Shown piece by piece: positions 7,884 to 16,560 of a stretch of DNA of 64,000 nt (within the stretch, counting starts at the first letter, position 1; each line of letters begins with the position of its first letter). Under the pieces are notes generated by a model. That model made no database searches and was not told where the DNA came from. It was given only the letters and a program-made list of their open reading frames with translations. The DNA is taken from the NCBI RefSeq assembly GCF_019042735.1, contig NZ_JAHQCR010000030.1, positions 1 through 64,000 on the forward strand, given 5' to 3'. A program made the position numbers and the translations under genes. This DNA is from Evansella alkalicola (GTDB taxonomy: Bacteria > Bacillota > Bacilli > Bacillales > Salisediminibacteriaceae).

Positions 7884-9956
7884 GTGACAGACATCTTAAA
7901 TAGAAAAGAAAATGGGTATGAAAGCTGGTTAGCATATCTCCCAAAGAGTGAAGTAACGAAGAGTAATTATAAACCATTCTTAAAAAACATCGTACTACCT
8001 AAGAAGGATTCTGTAGTTGTCAATTCATCTAAAGAGGAACTTCTTCGTGGAATTTCTTCAATGTTTCAGGTTGAATTAACTATTTCCACTGTGTTTGAAG
8101 GAACATCTAACATAGTTTTAGCCACTGCAGATGATTTAGAGCAAGTTGACGGCCTCATTGACACTGATAAAGTAGCACAGTTAAACTCAGAGGGTTACTT
8201 AATGAAGTCTGTTCCAGAGAGTGATAGTATCATTATTCTTGGTAAAACAGACAAAGGTATTTTATATGGAACATTCCATTTACTTCGATTACTACAAACT
8301 GAATCTAGTTTGCAGAACATAGATATTGTGGAAAATCCACGAAACCAAATTAGAATGCTTAATGAATGGGATAACATGGATGGAAGCGTTGAACGTGGAT
8401 ATTCAGGTAACTCTCTATTTTTTGAAGATAACCGTTTTGTTCGTGATTGGGATAGAATTAAAGATTATGCTAGAATGCTATCCTCATCTGGACTAAATGC
8501 TGTTGCATTTAATAACGTGAATGTACACGAAGTAGAATCAAAGTTAATTACTCCAGAATTCTTACCAGATGTAGCAAAAGTGGCGGATATATTCAGAGCT
8601 TATGGAATTAAAACTTACTTAAGTATCAATTATGCGAGTCCAATTGAATTAGGCGGATTAGATACTGCAGATCCATTAGATGAAAATGTTCGTAACTGGT
8701 GGAAAGAGAAAGTAAAGGAAATTTACGAATATATCCCTGATTTCGGTGGAGTTGTAGTAAAAGCAGACTCTGAGCATCGCCCTGGCCCATTTACTTATGG
8801 ACGAAATCATGCTGATGGTTCCAATATGCTTGCAGAAGCATTCGAGCCATTTGGTGGAATTGTATTCTGGAGATGTTTTGTATACAACTGTCTACAGGAC
8901 TGGCGTGATCGATCTACTGACCGTGCTAGAGCAGCTTACGATCACTTCAAGCCACTTGATGGTGAATTTAATGACAACGTTGTTCTTCAAATTAAAAATG
9001 GCCCAATGGATTTCCAAGTAAGGGAAGGTGTTTCTCCTTTATTTGGTGCTATGCCAAAAACAAATCAAGTGTTGGAGTTCCAAGTTGCACAAGAGTATAC
9101 AGGTCAACAAAGACATCTATGTTATCTTATTCCGCAATGGAAAGAAATTTTAGATTTTGATACGTATGCTCAGGGAGAAGGTACTCCAATTAAATCTGTT
9201 GTTGATGGTAGTAAATTCCCTTATACATATTGCGGAATTACTGCAGTTTCAAACAGTGGAAATGATGAAAACTGGACTGGTCATACGTTGGCACAAGCTA
9301 ACTTATACGGGTATGGACGTCTTACGTGGAATCCTGAATTATCTTCCGAGGAAATTACGGATGAGTGGGTAAAAATGACTTTCGGTACAGACCCAGTAGT
9401 TGTTAAAGAAGTATCAGAAATGCTTCTTGGATCATGGAGAACATATGAAAACTATACTTCTCCATTAGGTGTAGGCTGGATGGTAAATCCAAACCATCAC
9501 TATGGTCCAAATGTAGATGGCTATGAATATGACAGATGGGGAACGTATCACTTTGCTGATTGGAAAGGGATCGGTGTTGACCGTACCGTTGCAACAGGTA
9601 CAGGTTATGCCGGTCAATATTTCCCTGAAAATGCAGAGATGTATGAAAATGTTGATACATGTCCAGATGAATTGCTTTTATTCTTCCATCATGTACCATA
9701 CACTCATAAGTTGAAATCTGGAAAGACAGTTATTCAGCATATTTATGATACTCACTTTGAAGGTGTAGAAGAGGCGGAGGAATTAAAATCCCGTTGGTCA
9801 TCACTTGAAGGGAAAATTCCGCCGATGATCTTCCAAGGAGTACTAGAAAGATTTGAACATCAGGTTGAACACTCTAAAGAGTGGAGAGATATTATCAACA
9901 CGTATTTCTACCGTAAGTCTGGTATTGCTGACGAAAAGAATCGCAAAATCTATTAA
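7884..9956 (+). CDS. aguA: GH67 alpha-glucuronidase
   Basis: Releases (4-O-methyl-)glucuronic acid from the non-reducing end of aldouronates made by GH10 xylanase, in the cytoplasm (no signal peptide). About 690 residues, usual for the family. Three acidic residues match the catalytic set of Geobacillus AguA at a constant offset of 12: E297 (KADSEHRPGP), D376 (PMDFQVREG) and E404 (AQEYTGQ). I chose the GTG at 7884 because GGAGG lies seven bases before it. The in-frame ATG at 7866 lies upstream of that Shine-Dalgarno sequence. Confidence 0.93.
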   Translation: MTDILNRKENGYESWLAYLPKSEVTKSNYKPFLKNIVLPKKDSVVVNSSKEELLRGISSMFQVELTISTVFEGTSNIVLATADDLEQVDGLIDTDKVAQLNSEGYLMKSVPESDSIIILGKTDKGILYGTFHLLRLLQTESSLQNIDIVENPRNQIRMLNEWDNMDGSVERGYSGNSLFFEDNRFVRDWDRIKDYARMLSSSGLNAVAFNNVNVHEVESKLITPEFLPDVAKVADIFRAYGIKTYLSINYASPIELGGLDTADPLDENVRNWWKEKVKEIYEYIPDFGGVVVKADSEHRPGPFTYGRNHADGSNMLAEAFEPFGGIVFWRCFVYNCLQDWRDRSTDRARAAYDHFKPLDGEFNDNVVLQIKNGPMDFQVREGVSPLFGAMPKTNQVLEFQVAQEYTGQQRHLCYLIPQWKEILDFDTYAQGEGTPIKSVVDGSKFPYTYCGITAVSNSGNDENWTGHTLAQANLYGYGRLTWNPELSSEEITDEWVKMTFGTDPVVVKEVSEMLLGSWRTYENYTSPLGVGWMVNPNHHYGPNVDGYEYDRWGTYHFADWKGIGVDRTVATGTGYAGQYFPENAEMYENVDTCPDELLLFFHHVPYTHKLKSGKTVIQHIYDTHFEGVEEAEELKSRWSSLEGKIPPMIFQGVLERFEHQVEHSKEWRDIINTYFYRKSGIADEKNRKIY

Positions 9957-9983
9957 TTTATAATAGATGATCCAAACCTTATC

Positions 9984-10122
9984 AAAAAACAGAAGAGGCT
10001 GGGACATTAGTAAACTGTTTAACAAGAATACGAACTTTTTTACAACCAATGCGAAGTAATTCCTAAGCGAAAGTTCAAGTTAACGTATGTTAAAACATTT
10101 TGTTCTAGGCTCTCTTGTTTTT
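9984..10122. repeat. Long imperfect palindrome after aguA, possible terminator
   Basis: The segment from 9984 (AAAAAACAGAAGAGGCTGGG) reads as an imperfect inverted repeat of the segment ending at 10122 (AGGCTCTCTTGTTTTT), with about 95 bases between the arms. The right arm ends in a short T-run. GAGGCTGGGACA-type sequences recur in Bacillaceae around terminators. It separates the GH67 gene from uxuA, which may then have its own promoter. TATAAT at 10178-10183 is a candidate -10 without a clear -35. Confidence 0.5.
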
Positions 10123-10234
10123 ATAGACATAAGCTTTTAAATTATCAGTAAAAGATGTATTTATTCTAGAAAAACGATATAATATCATTGGAATATGAAA
10201 TGTAGTATAAATATCAGTCATGAGGTGATTCAGT

Positions 10235-11305
10235 TTGAGAATGACATTTAGATGGTTTGGTGAAGGGAATGATACGGTAGACCTAAGGCATATTAAACAA
10301 ATTCCTGGTGTAGAGGGAATTGTTTGGTCTTTACATGATATGGCTGCAGGTGTTGAATGGCCAATGGACCGTATTGAAGAAGTGAAAAAACAAGCAGATG
10401 AGCATGGTTTAAATATTGATGTTGTTGAAAGCGTTAATATCCATGAAGATATCAAGCTTGGACTTCCAACTAGAGACAAGTATATTGAAAACTACAAAAA
10501 AACAATTGAGAAACTAGGTAAAGTAGGAGTTAAAGTAATTTGTTATAACTTTATGCCTGTTTTCGATTGGACAAGAACGGATCTCTTTAAAGAGTTAGAA
10601 GACGGTTCAACAGCCTTATTTTATGAAAAAGCAATCGTAGATGACATGGATCCAATGGATTTAGTTAATACAATTAATGATAACCCTGATTTTACAATGC
10701 CAGGATGGGAGCCAGAGCGATTAGCGCAGCTTTCTAAACTATTTGATGCATACAAAGAAGTTTCTGAAGAGGATCTATGGAACAACCTTCAATATTTCTT
10801 AGAGCAAATCATTCCAGTTGCTGCAGAAAATGATATTAAAATGGCAATTCACCCGGATGATCCACCATGGCCAATCTTTGGTTTACCACGAATCATTACT
10901 GGTAAAGAAAACTTAAGAAGATTTGTTAAGCTTGTGGACAGTCCATATAACGGAATTACCCTCTGTAGTGGTTCCTTAGGTGCTAACCCAAATAACAACG
11001 TTGCAGAAATGGTAAGGGAATTTGCGGATCGAATTCCATTTGCACATATCCGTAACTTAAAGCGCTACGATAACGGAGACTTTATTGAAACTTCCCATAG
11101 AAGTGAAGATGGTTCCGTTGATATTTTAGAAATAATGAAAGCTTACCATGATATCGGCTTTACTGGATATGCACGTCCTGACCATGGAAGACACATTTGG
11201 GATGAGAAATGTCGCCCAGGATATGGCCTTTACGATAGAGGTATGGGAATCATGTACATGTGGGGCGTATGGGATAGTTTAAACAGATATAAGGAAAACA
11301 ACTAA
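10235..11305 (+). CDS. uxuA: Mannonate dehydratase
   Basis: Dehydrates D-mannonate to 2-keto-3-deoxygluconate (KDG) in the Ashwell glucuronate pathway. It has 356 residues, matching the Bacillus-type enzyme, with a TIM-barrel sequence including VEGIVWSLHD, KMAIHPDDPPWPIFGLPRI (metal-ligand region) and the C-terminal GYARPDHGR. I place the start at the TTG because GAGGTG lies seven bases before it. The ATG at 10241 would be 13 bases away. The enzyme that makes its substrate from fructuronate (UxuB) is not in the window. Confidence 0.93.
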   Translation: MRMTFRWFGEGNDTVDLRHIKQIPGVEGIVWSLHDMAAGVEWPMDRIEEVKKQADEHGLNIDVVESVNIHEDIKLGLPTRDKYIENYKKTIEKLGKVGVKVICYNFMPVFDWTRTDLFKELEDGSTALFYEKAIVDDMDPMDLVNTINDNPDFTMPGWEPERLAQLSKLFDAYKEVSEEDLWNNLQYFLEQIIPVAAENDIKMAIHPDDPPWPIFGLPRIITGKENLRRFVKLVDSPYNGITLCSGSLGANPNNNVAEMVREFADRIPFAHIRNLKRYDNGDFIETSHRSEDGSVDILEIMKAYHDIGFTGYARPDHGRHIWDEKCRPGYGLYDRGMGIMYMWGVWDSLNRYKENN

Positions 11306-11339
11306 ACGGACATTTTATTAGTATGATAAATTCCTTAAG

Positions 11340-11372
11340 AAGGTTGACATGAAAGGATGTCAACCTTTTCTT
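11340..11372 (+). terminator. Intrinsic terminator after uxuA
   Basis: AAGGTTGACAT (11340-11350) and ATGTCAACCTT (11357-11367) form a perfect 11-bp stem with a 6-base loop, followed by TTCTTT. It should end transcripts from the importer/uxuA unit, so kdgK-kdgA-uxaC probably starts from a separate promoter. Confidence 0.88.
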
Positions 11373-11408
11373 TATAAATAGGCACCCTGATCAATAGGGG
11401 AGTGCAAT

Positions 11409-11542
11409 GGTAAATGAATTCTTTTCAGCCTACTCGCTTTCCGCGGGCGGCTGGTAAGCCTCCTCGTGCTTTCGCTCTGCGGGGTCTTACCCTTGCCTTC
11501 AATCCCGCAGGAGTCTCGTAGACTTCCAATCATTCACTTACC
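11409..11542. repeat. GC-rich dispersed repeat, short version (copy A)
   Basis: The core ACTCGCTTTCCGCGGGCGGC, followed by a TGGTAAGCCTCCTC-type segment, ends near CCCGCAGGAGTCTCG. It is shared with copies at 17.4-17.6 kb and 61.0-61.2 kb. Here it lacks the roughly 70-base middle segment of the other copies. The core is enclosed by its own imperfect inverted repeat: GGTAAATGA at 11409-11417 and TCACTTACC at 11534-11542. It fills most of the 344-bp gap between the uxuA terminator and kdgK and codes for nothing. Confidence 0.75.
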
Positions 11543-11649
11543 AAAGAATGCAAATTATCATTCATGATACCTAATTATAAAGAAAAGTGTGAATTGGCAC
11601 TAGAAGTTATCAATTTACAGGGTAGCATATTATATAGGAGGGATCGTTG

Positions 11650-12603
11650 ATGGATGTTGTTACATTAGGAGAAACGATGGTTTTATTTACACCAGAATCC
11701 TCTTCTTTAATTAAATACTCACACACTTTTTCAAGAAAATTCGGTGGGGCAGAAACGAATGTTGCCATTGGATTAACTCGCCTTGGTCATCAAGCAGGTT
11801 GGATTAGTCGGGTTGGTAAGGATGAGTTTGGAAAAGCGATGCTTGCCTTTGTTAGAGGCGAAGGTGTAGACGTTAGTCAAGTGAAGACAGATGAAACTGC
11901 CCCAACTGGCCTATACTTTAAGGAAGTTCGTAGTGGGGATAATGTGAAAGTGCAATATTATCGTAAAGGGTCGGCAGCAAGCCAAATGACACCTGATGAT
12001 ATTGATGAATCATATATAAAAAAGGCAAAGTATTTACATATAACAGGGATTACCCCTGCCCTTAGTGACAGTTGCTATGAAACTGTTCTTAGAGCTGTAA
12101 ATATTGCAAAGGAAAATAACATAAAAGTGATTTTTGATCCTAATTTAAGGAAAAAACTGTGGAGTGAAGAGAAAGCAAGGAGAGTTTTATTGGAGCTTGC
12201 TGGTTTGTCAGATATCATTTTACCAGGTTTTGAGGAAGGTAAATTCATGTTTGATGAAAAGGACCCAGAAAAATTAGGAGAGCTTTTCTTAAAAGAAGGG
12301 GCTAGTGTTGTTATTCTGAAAGATGGTCCTCGTGGGGCTTATTACTTCACTAAAGACGCCCATGCACTAGTACCTGGTTTTCCGATGAAAACGGTAGTAG
12401 ATCCAGTGGGCGCTGGTGATGGGTTCGCAGCTGGATTTATATCAGGGCTTTTGGATGAGCTTCCATTAAATGAGGCAGTGAGGAGAGCGAATGCTGTCGG
12501 TGCCTTGGCAACACAGGTAGAAGGTGACTTTGAAGGATTAGCTGATCGGGAAGAGTTAGAAAGACTAATGGCAGGTACAGACGGAGACGACGTTGATAGA
12601 TAA
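11650..12603 (+). CDS. kdgK: 2-keto-3-deoxygluconate kinase (PfkB family)
   Basis: Phosphorylates KDG to KDPG with ATP. About 317 residues of the ribokinase/PfkB fold. KFGGAETNVAIGLTRLG (about residues 28-44) is the N-terminal PfkB signature, and DPVGAGDGFAAGF near residue 255 carries the anion hole and catalytic Asp. AGGAGGG at 11636-11642 lies seven bases from the ATG at 11650. A TTG one codon earlier is too close. kdgA follows after about 20 bases, so the two are co-transcribed. Confidence 0.93.
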   Translation: MDVVTLGETMVLFTPESSSLIKYSHTFSRKFGGAETNVAIGLTRLGHQAGWISRVGKDEFGKAMLAFVRGEGVDVSQVKTDETAPTGLYFKEVRSGDNVKVQYYRKGSAASQMTPDDIDESYIKKAKYLHITGITPALSDSCYETVLRAVNIAKENNIKVIFDPNLRKKLWSEEKARRVLLELAGLSDIILPGFEEGKFMFDEKDPEKLGELFLKEGASVVILKDGPRGAYYFTKDAHALVPGFPMKTVVDPVGAGDGFAAGFISGLLDELPLNEAVRRANAVGALATQVEGDFEGLADREELERLMAGTDGDDVDR

Positions 12604-12623
12604 GGTTGAATGGAGGAAAGAAT

Positions 12624-13262
12624 ATGACTTTAATAGATCAAATTAAAGACAGTGGAATTGTTGCAGTTATACGTGGTGCAAACAAAGATAATATTATTCC
12701 AATTGCAAAGGCTTTGAGTGCTGGTGGTGTAAAGGCACTAGAGTTAACGGTGGAAACCCCAAAAATTTTATCATTAGTCGAAATGGCTGTAGATGAATTA
12801 AAAGATGAAGCAGTTGTGGGAGTGGGGACTGTACTAGACCCAGAAACTGCAAGAGCTTCCATTATGGCTGGCGCTAAATTTGTTTTTTCGCCAGTCGTTA
12901 ATCCGGAAACTATTAAAATGACAAAGAGATATGGCGTTTTAAGTGTACCTGGGGCAATGACACCAACAGAAATTTTAACTGCATATGAGCATGGGGCAGA
13001 CATCATAAAAGTTTTCCCAGCAAACATAATGGGACCTGGTTACTTTAAAGATGTTCATGGACCAATGCCGCATATCCCACTGATGCCTACAGGTGGAATT
13101 AATGTAGATAATGTTGGTTCTTACATCAAAGCTGGGGCTGTTGCTGCAGGTGTGGGAAGTACTTTAGTGAACACGAAAGTAGAGATTACGGAAGAATACT
13201 TGGAGAACTTAACAAAAACAGCAAGTCAGTTTGTAAATGAAGTAAAGAAAGCAAGAGGTTAG
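12624..13262 (+). CDS. kdgA: KDPG aldolase (2-dehydro-3-deoxyphosphogluconate aldolase)
   Basis: Splits KDPG into pyruvate and glyceraldehyde-3-phosphate, the last step of glucuronate catabolism. About 212 residues, class I aldolase of the KDPG/KHG family. The Schiff-base lysine lies in IIKVFPAN (about residues 129-136), ALELTVETP carries the general-base Glu, and MPTGGI contributes to phosphate binding. I place the start at ATG 12624 because GGAGG at 12612-12616 is seven bases upstream. An in-frame TTG at 12606 lies before that ribosome binding site. Confidence 0.93.
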   Translation: MTLIDQIKDSGIVAVIRGANKDNIIPIAKALSAGGVKALELTVETPKILSLVEMAVDELKDEAVVGVGTVLDPETARASIMAGAKFVFSPVVNPETIKMTKRYGVLSVPGAMTPTEILTAYEHGADIIKVFPANIMGPGYFKDVHGPMPHIPLMPTGGINVDNVGSYIKAGAVAAGVGSTLVNTKVEITEEYLENLTKTASQFVNEVKKARG

Positions 13263-13314
13263 AAATAGAAGCTGGCGTACAGGGAGGAGGAAATTCCTCC
13301 GTGCCAGCTATTTC
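13262..13314 (+). repeat. Intercistronic hairpin between kdgA and uxaC
   Basis: GAAATAG..GCTGGC (from 13262) pairs with GCCAGCTATTTC (13303-13314), and an inner GGAGGA/CCTCC helix caps it. No T-run follows. It lies in the 109-bp gap before uxaC and, like the hairpins before xynA and aguA, may tune mRNA stability rather than end transcription. Confidence 0.6.
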
Positions 13315-13371
13315 TATTATGAAAATGGAAATACGTATTCATAACATAGGAAAAAAGGAGTGAATAGGTAA

Positions 13372-14781
13372 ATGAAACCTTTTATTCATGATGACTTTCT
13401 ACTACCAAACGAAGCCTCACGAACGCTATACCATGGTTATGCAAAGGATATGCCGATATATGATTATCACTGTCATTTGAGTCCTCAAGAAATTGCTGAA
13501 AATAAATTTTTTAAGAATATGACGGAGATCTGGCTTGATGGAGACCATTATAAGTGGAGAGCATTACGTGCTTTAGGGGTGGAAGAAAAATATATTACTG
13601 GTGATGCCAGTGATTATGATAAATTCCAACAATGGGCAAAGACAGTTCCTTATACAATGGGTAATCCCCTATACCATTGGACTCATTTAGAATTGAAGAG
13701 ATACTTTGATACAGATATTCTATTAAGTGAGGAAACTGGTGATGAGCTTTGGAATCATTGTAATGAGTTGCTTCAAAAACCTGAGTTTTCGGCGCAAAAA
13801 ATCATTGAAAAGTCTAACGTTGAATTGATTGGAACAACGGATGATCCTATTGATGACTTAAACTATCATAAACAAATCAAGAATAATGAAAATATTTCTT
13901 GCAAAGTGTTACCTTCCTTCCGACCAGACATGGCAGTTGAACTAGCGAAGCCAGGTTTTAATGAGTATGTTGAAAAGCTTGCAAACGTTAGTGAAGTTTC
14001 GATTAATTCTTATGGGGACTTTCTTAAGGCAATTGAAAAACGAGCAAATTACTTCCATGAGGTTGGATGTAGAATTTCAGATCATGGGCTAGAAACGCTA
14101 CCATATGAACCTTGTACGGAGAAAGAGGCAGCTGATATTTTTTCTAAAGCAAGACAGGGAGAAGCTATTGCACCGGTTGAGGAAGAAAAGTATAAAACAC
14201 ATACACTATTATTCTTAGGGCGACTTTACCATTCATTAGGTTGGGCGATGCAGTTGCATGTTGGTCCGTTAAGGGATAATAGTGAGAGAATGTTTAATAA
14301 GGTTGGAGCTAACACAGGGTTTGATTCGATAAATGATTTCAACTTAGCCAAACAGTTGAATGGCTTTTTAAATGCATTAGATATAACGAATGAGCTTCCT
14401 AAGACGATCATCTATTCTTTAAACCCAAATCATAACTACGTGATAGCGACCGCTTGTGGTAATTTCCAAGGTGAAGGACAAAAGGGGAAGGTGCAGTTTG
14501 GTTCTGGTTGGTGGTTTAATGATCAGAAGGATGGCATGCTTCGTCAGATGACAGATTTATCGAACCTTGGGTTATTAAGTACCTTTATTGGAATGCTGAC
14601 TGATTCTAGAAGCTTCCTATCATATACTCGACATGAATATTTCCGACGCTTGCTATGTCAATTAGTCGGTGGTTGGGTCGAAGCCGGAGAAGCGCCGAGG
14701 GATTACGCTTTCTTAGGTAAAATGATTCAAGATATTTGTTATAACAATGCAGTGAATTATTTTGATGTGAATGGAAAGTAA
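13372..14781 (+). CDS. uxaC: Glucuronate isomerase
   Basis: Converts D-glucuronate to D-fructuronate, the first cytoplasmic step after GH67 releases the uronic acid. 469 residues, the normal length. It is a zinc-type amidohydrolase-like barrel with the N-terminal YDYHCHLSPQEIAEN (about residues 32-46), CRISDHGLETLPYEP near residue 225 and SLGWAMQLHVGPLRDN near residue 285. GGAG lies just before the ATG. It is the last pathway gene before a terminator. Its product needs UxuB, which is not encoded here. Confidence 0.94.
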   Translation: MKPFIHDDFLLPNEASRTLYHGYAKDMPIYDYHCHLSPQEIAENKFFKNMTEIWLDGDHYKWRALRALGVEEKYITGDASDYDKFQQWAKTVPYTMGNPLYHWTHLELKRYFDTDILLSEETGDELWNHCNELLQKPEFSAQKIIEKSNVELIGTTDDPIDDLNYHKQIKNNENISCKVLPSFRPDMAVELAKPGFNEYVEKLANVSEVSINSYGDFLKAIEKRANYFHEVGCRISDHGLETLPYEPCTEKEAADIFSKARQGEAIAPVEEEKYKTHTLLFLGRLYHSLGWAMQLHVGPLRDNSERMFNKVGANTGFDSINDFNLAKQLNGFLNALDITNELPKTIIYSLNPNHNYVIATACGNFQGEGQKGKVQFGSGWWFNDQKDGMLRQMTDLSNLGLLSTFIGMLTDSRSFLSYTRHEYFRRLLCQLVGGWVEAGEAPRDYAFLGKMIQDICYNNAVNYFDVNGK

Positions 14782-14810
14782 GGATCTTTTCAAATATGGT
14801 TGTTAGACTC

Positions 14811-14843
14811 GGGCTGTTGAGTAAATACTCAGCGGCCTTTTTT
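14811..14843 (+). terminator. Terminator after uxaC
   Basis: GGGCTGTTGAGT and ACTCAGCGGCC form a stem with several G-T pairs around a short AAAT loop, followed by six T residues. It ends the kdgK-kdgA-uxaC unit. Confidence 0.8.
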
Positions 14844-14914
14844 CATAGGGAATGTTTCAAATGGACGAGGCTGGGTAAAGTGATAGTAATACGAGACAGA
14901 AAGGTGTTGGGAAA

Positions 14915-15247
14915 ATGAAACTACAGGCGTATTTTAAAAATGAAAATGATGCTTTCTCCACTTCTGTCAGGTTAAAGAAATTGAGAGTATCTAATGACCG
15001 AATCGATGAAATTCCAGAAGGAAAAGATTACACGTTATTTATACCTTCCTCCCATTACCAACCTTTGTCTGGGTCCATGAAGCCTATCATTCCAAGCAAG
15101 TTACCTGATTTATCCATGGAAGAGAGCCAAGTAGAATTAACCCATTTATTGGAGTTTGAGGTGGAGGAAGAGGATCTAGAAAAAGCTTTTCTTATCTTAC
15201 AAGAAGAAGAGGCTTACGTAGATGGAAGCTTTATTGGCAACAAGTAA
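14915..15247 (+). CDS. Hypothetical 110-residue acidic protein
   Basis: I do not recognise this family. The protein has no signal peptide or membrane helix. It is strongly acidic near the C-terminus (LLEFEVEEEDLEKAFLILQEEEAYV). It reads like a small alpha/beta protein: a strand MKLQAYFKN, a helix with SVRLKKLRV, then a second EVEEEDLEKAF helix, possibly a ferredoxin-like half-domain. The start follows AAGGTGTTGG and the gene has its own terminator. It sits between the uronate genes and araM on the same strand, but nothing ties it to sugar metabolism. Confidence 0.7.
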   Translation: MKLQAYFKNENDAFSTSVRLKKLRVSNDRIDEIPEGKDYTLFIPSSHYQPLSGSMKPIIPSKLPDLSMEESQVELTHLLEFEVEEEDLEKAFLILQEEEAYVDGSFIGNK

Positions 15248-15260
15248 TTTGAAATGAATT

Positions 15261-15294
15261 GGGTTTATTCACTGGAATGTGGATAAACCCTTTT
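15261..15294 (+). terminator. Terminator after the 110-residue ORF
   Basis: GGGTTTATTC (15261-15270) pairs with GGATAAACCC (15281-15290) with one G-T pair, followed by TTTT. It isolates araM from the upstream genes. Confidence 0.75.
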
Positions 15295-15314
15295 AGTTTG
15301 CCATTAAATTGATT

Positions 15315-15348
15315 TATAATGATATAAGGATAAAGCCATACGGATATG
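15315..15348 (+). promoter_or_regulatory. Candidate araM promoter with AraR-like operator
   Basis: TATAAT at 15315-15320 is a possible -10. Downstream, TACGGATATG at 15339-15348 is an exact 10-base match to the putative AraR-like site before abfA (23630-23639). The shared word and the nearby araR gene suggest common control; the assignment to AraR is inference. Confidence 0.4.
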
Positions 15349-15385
15349 TGTAAATACTGGTGCAAAAGAAGGGAGTGGAATCATT

Positions 15386-16543
15386 GTGCATATCGATCAT
15401 TTCGATTGTAGCTGTGGGAATCAACATTATCCCATTGAAATAGAGAAAATACATATTGGAAACAACACACTTGATCATATTATTACCTATATAATGGAGA
15501 AGGGTTTTAAAAATGCAGTTATTGTATCAGACGATATCACTTCTTCTGTTATAGGTAAAAAGTTATCTATTGAGATAAGAGAAAAAACTCATTTTGAAAG
15601 TAAGCATGTCATTATTGAGCCTAATGATTTAGGTGACGTAGTGGCAGATGAAAGATCCCTAATACAACTAATGATTGAGAGTCCAAGCGAAACAGATATC
15701 TTTATCGCTGCAGGTGCAGGGACCATCCATGATATTACAAGGTTCGTTAGTTTTAAAATGGGGAAGCCATTTCTTTCAGTCCCAACAGCTCCGTCAGTAG
15801 ATGGATATACAAGTATGGGTGCACCATTAATTGTGAAGGAAAAGAAAATAACTTTTCAAACTCATGCGCCGATCGCGATGTTTGCAGATCTAAAAATTTT
15901 AATGGAAGCCCCTACAAGAATGATTGCTGCAGGTTTTGGGGATATATTAGGAAAGGCAACGTCACTTGCTGATTGGAAATTTGATCACCTAATGACTGAG
16001 AAACCATTCTGTCCAACTGCCTATGATTTAACAAAAAAAGCGCTAGATTCTTGTATATTAAATGTAGATTTAATTGCGACCAAAGACGAAGATGGCATTA
16101 AAACACTGATGGAAGCACTTGTTCATTCAGGACTTGCCATGCTCATAATTGGACAATCTTTTCCAGCATCTGGAGCAGAGCATCATGTTTCACACTATTG
16201 GGAAATGGATTTTATTCAGAAACATAAACCTCAGAAGCTTCATGGAGAAAAAGTTGCAGTTGCGTGTGGCTTGGTGGCAACATTATATAAATCTACCTTC
16301 AAGGACAGAATAAATGAAACAGATTTGGTGGACAAAAAAGACAAAGTTTTTCAAATCATAGATGAAATTCCTGACCATACTTTCTTAAAAAGTCTAGTTA
16401 GAAAAGTGGGAGGGGAAACGTCTCCTTCTAGTCTTGGGATAAGTGAAGGACTTGTAAACGCTAGCTTAAAAGAAGCACATTTAATTCGCGATCGTTTAAC
16501 AATGTTAGCTTTCTATAATAAATATTTTCGTCATAATGAATAG
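15386..16543 (+). CDS. araM: sn-glycerol-1-phosphate dehydrogenase AraM/EgsA
   Basis: Reduces dihydroxyacetone phosphate to sn-glycerol-1-phosphate with NAD(P)H, using a metal (Ni or Zn) cofactor. In Bacillus this feeds heptaprenylglyceryl phosphate lipid synthesis. 385 residues. The iron-ADH-like fold shows AGAGTIHDITRF (NAD loop, near residue 112), SVPTAPSVDGYTS, and SGAEHHVSHYWEM plus the later HGEKVAV as metal-binding His regions. GTG start behind GGGAGTGG. In B. subtilis araM lies inside the arabinose operon, which fits the araR and abfA genes nearby. Confidence 0.92.
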   Translation: MHIDHFDCSCGNQHYPIEIEKIHIGNNTLDHIITYIMEKGFKNAVIVSDDITSSVIGKKLSIEIREKTHFESKHVIIEPNDLGDVVADERSLIQLMIESPSETDIFIAAGAGTIHDITRFVSFKMGKPFLSVPTAPSVDGYTSMGAPLIVKEKKITFQTHAPIAMFADLKILMEAPTRMIAAGFGDILGKATSLADWKFDHLMTEKPFCPTAYDLTKKALDSCILNVDLIATKDEDGIKTLMEALVHSGLAMLIIGQSFPASGAEHHVSHYWEMDFIQKHKPQKLHGEKVAVACGLVATLYKSTFKDRINETDLVDKKDKVFQIIDEIPDHTFLKSLVRKVGGETSPSSLGISEGLVNASLKEAHLIRDRLTMLAFYNKYFRHNE

Positions 16544-16560
16544 AAAATGGAGATGCATAA

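Noticed and set aside
10105..10479. 124-codon minus-strand frame
   Set aside because: Mostly antisense to uxuA and the palindromic region; Ser/Thr-rich shadow translation with no supporting start.
12638..13027. 129-codon minus-strand frame in kdgA
   Set aside because: Fully antisense to the well-supported KDPG aldolase gene.
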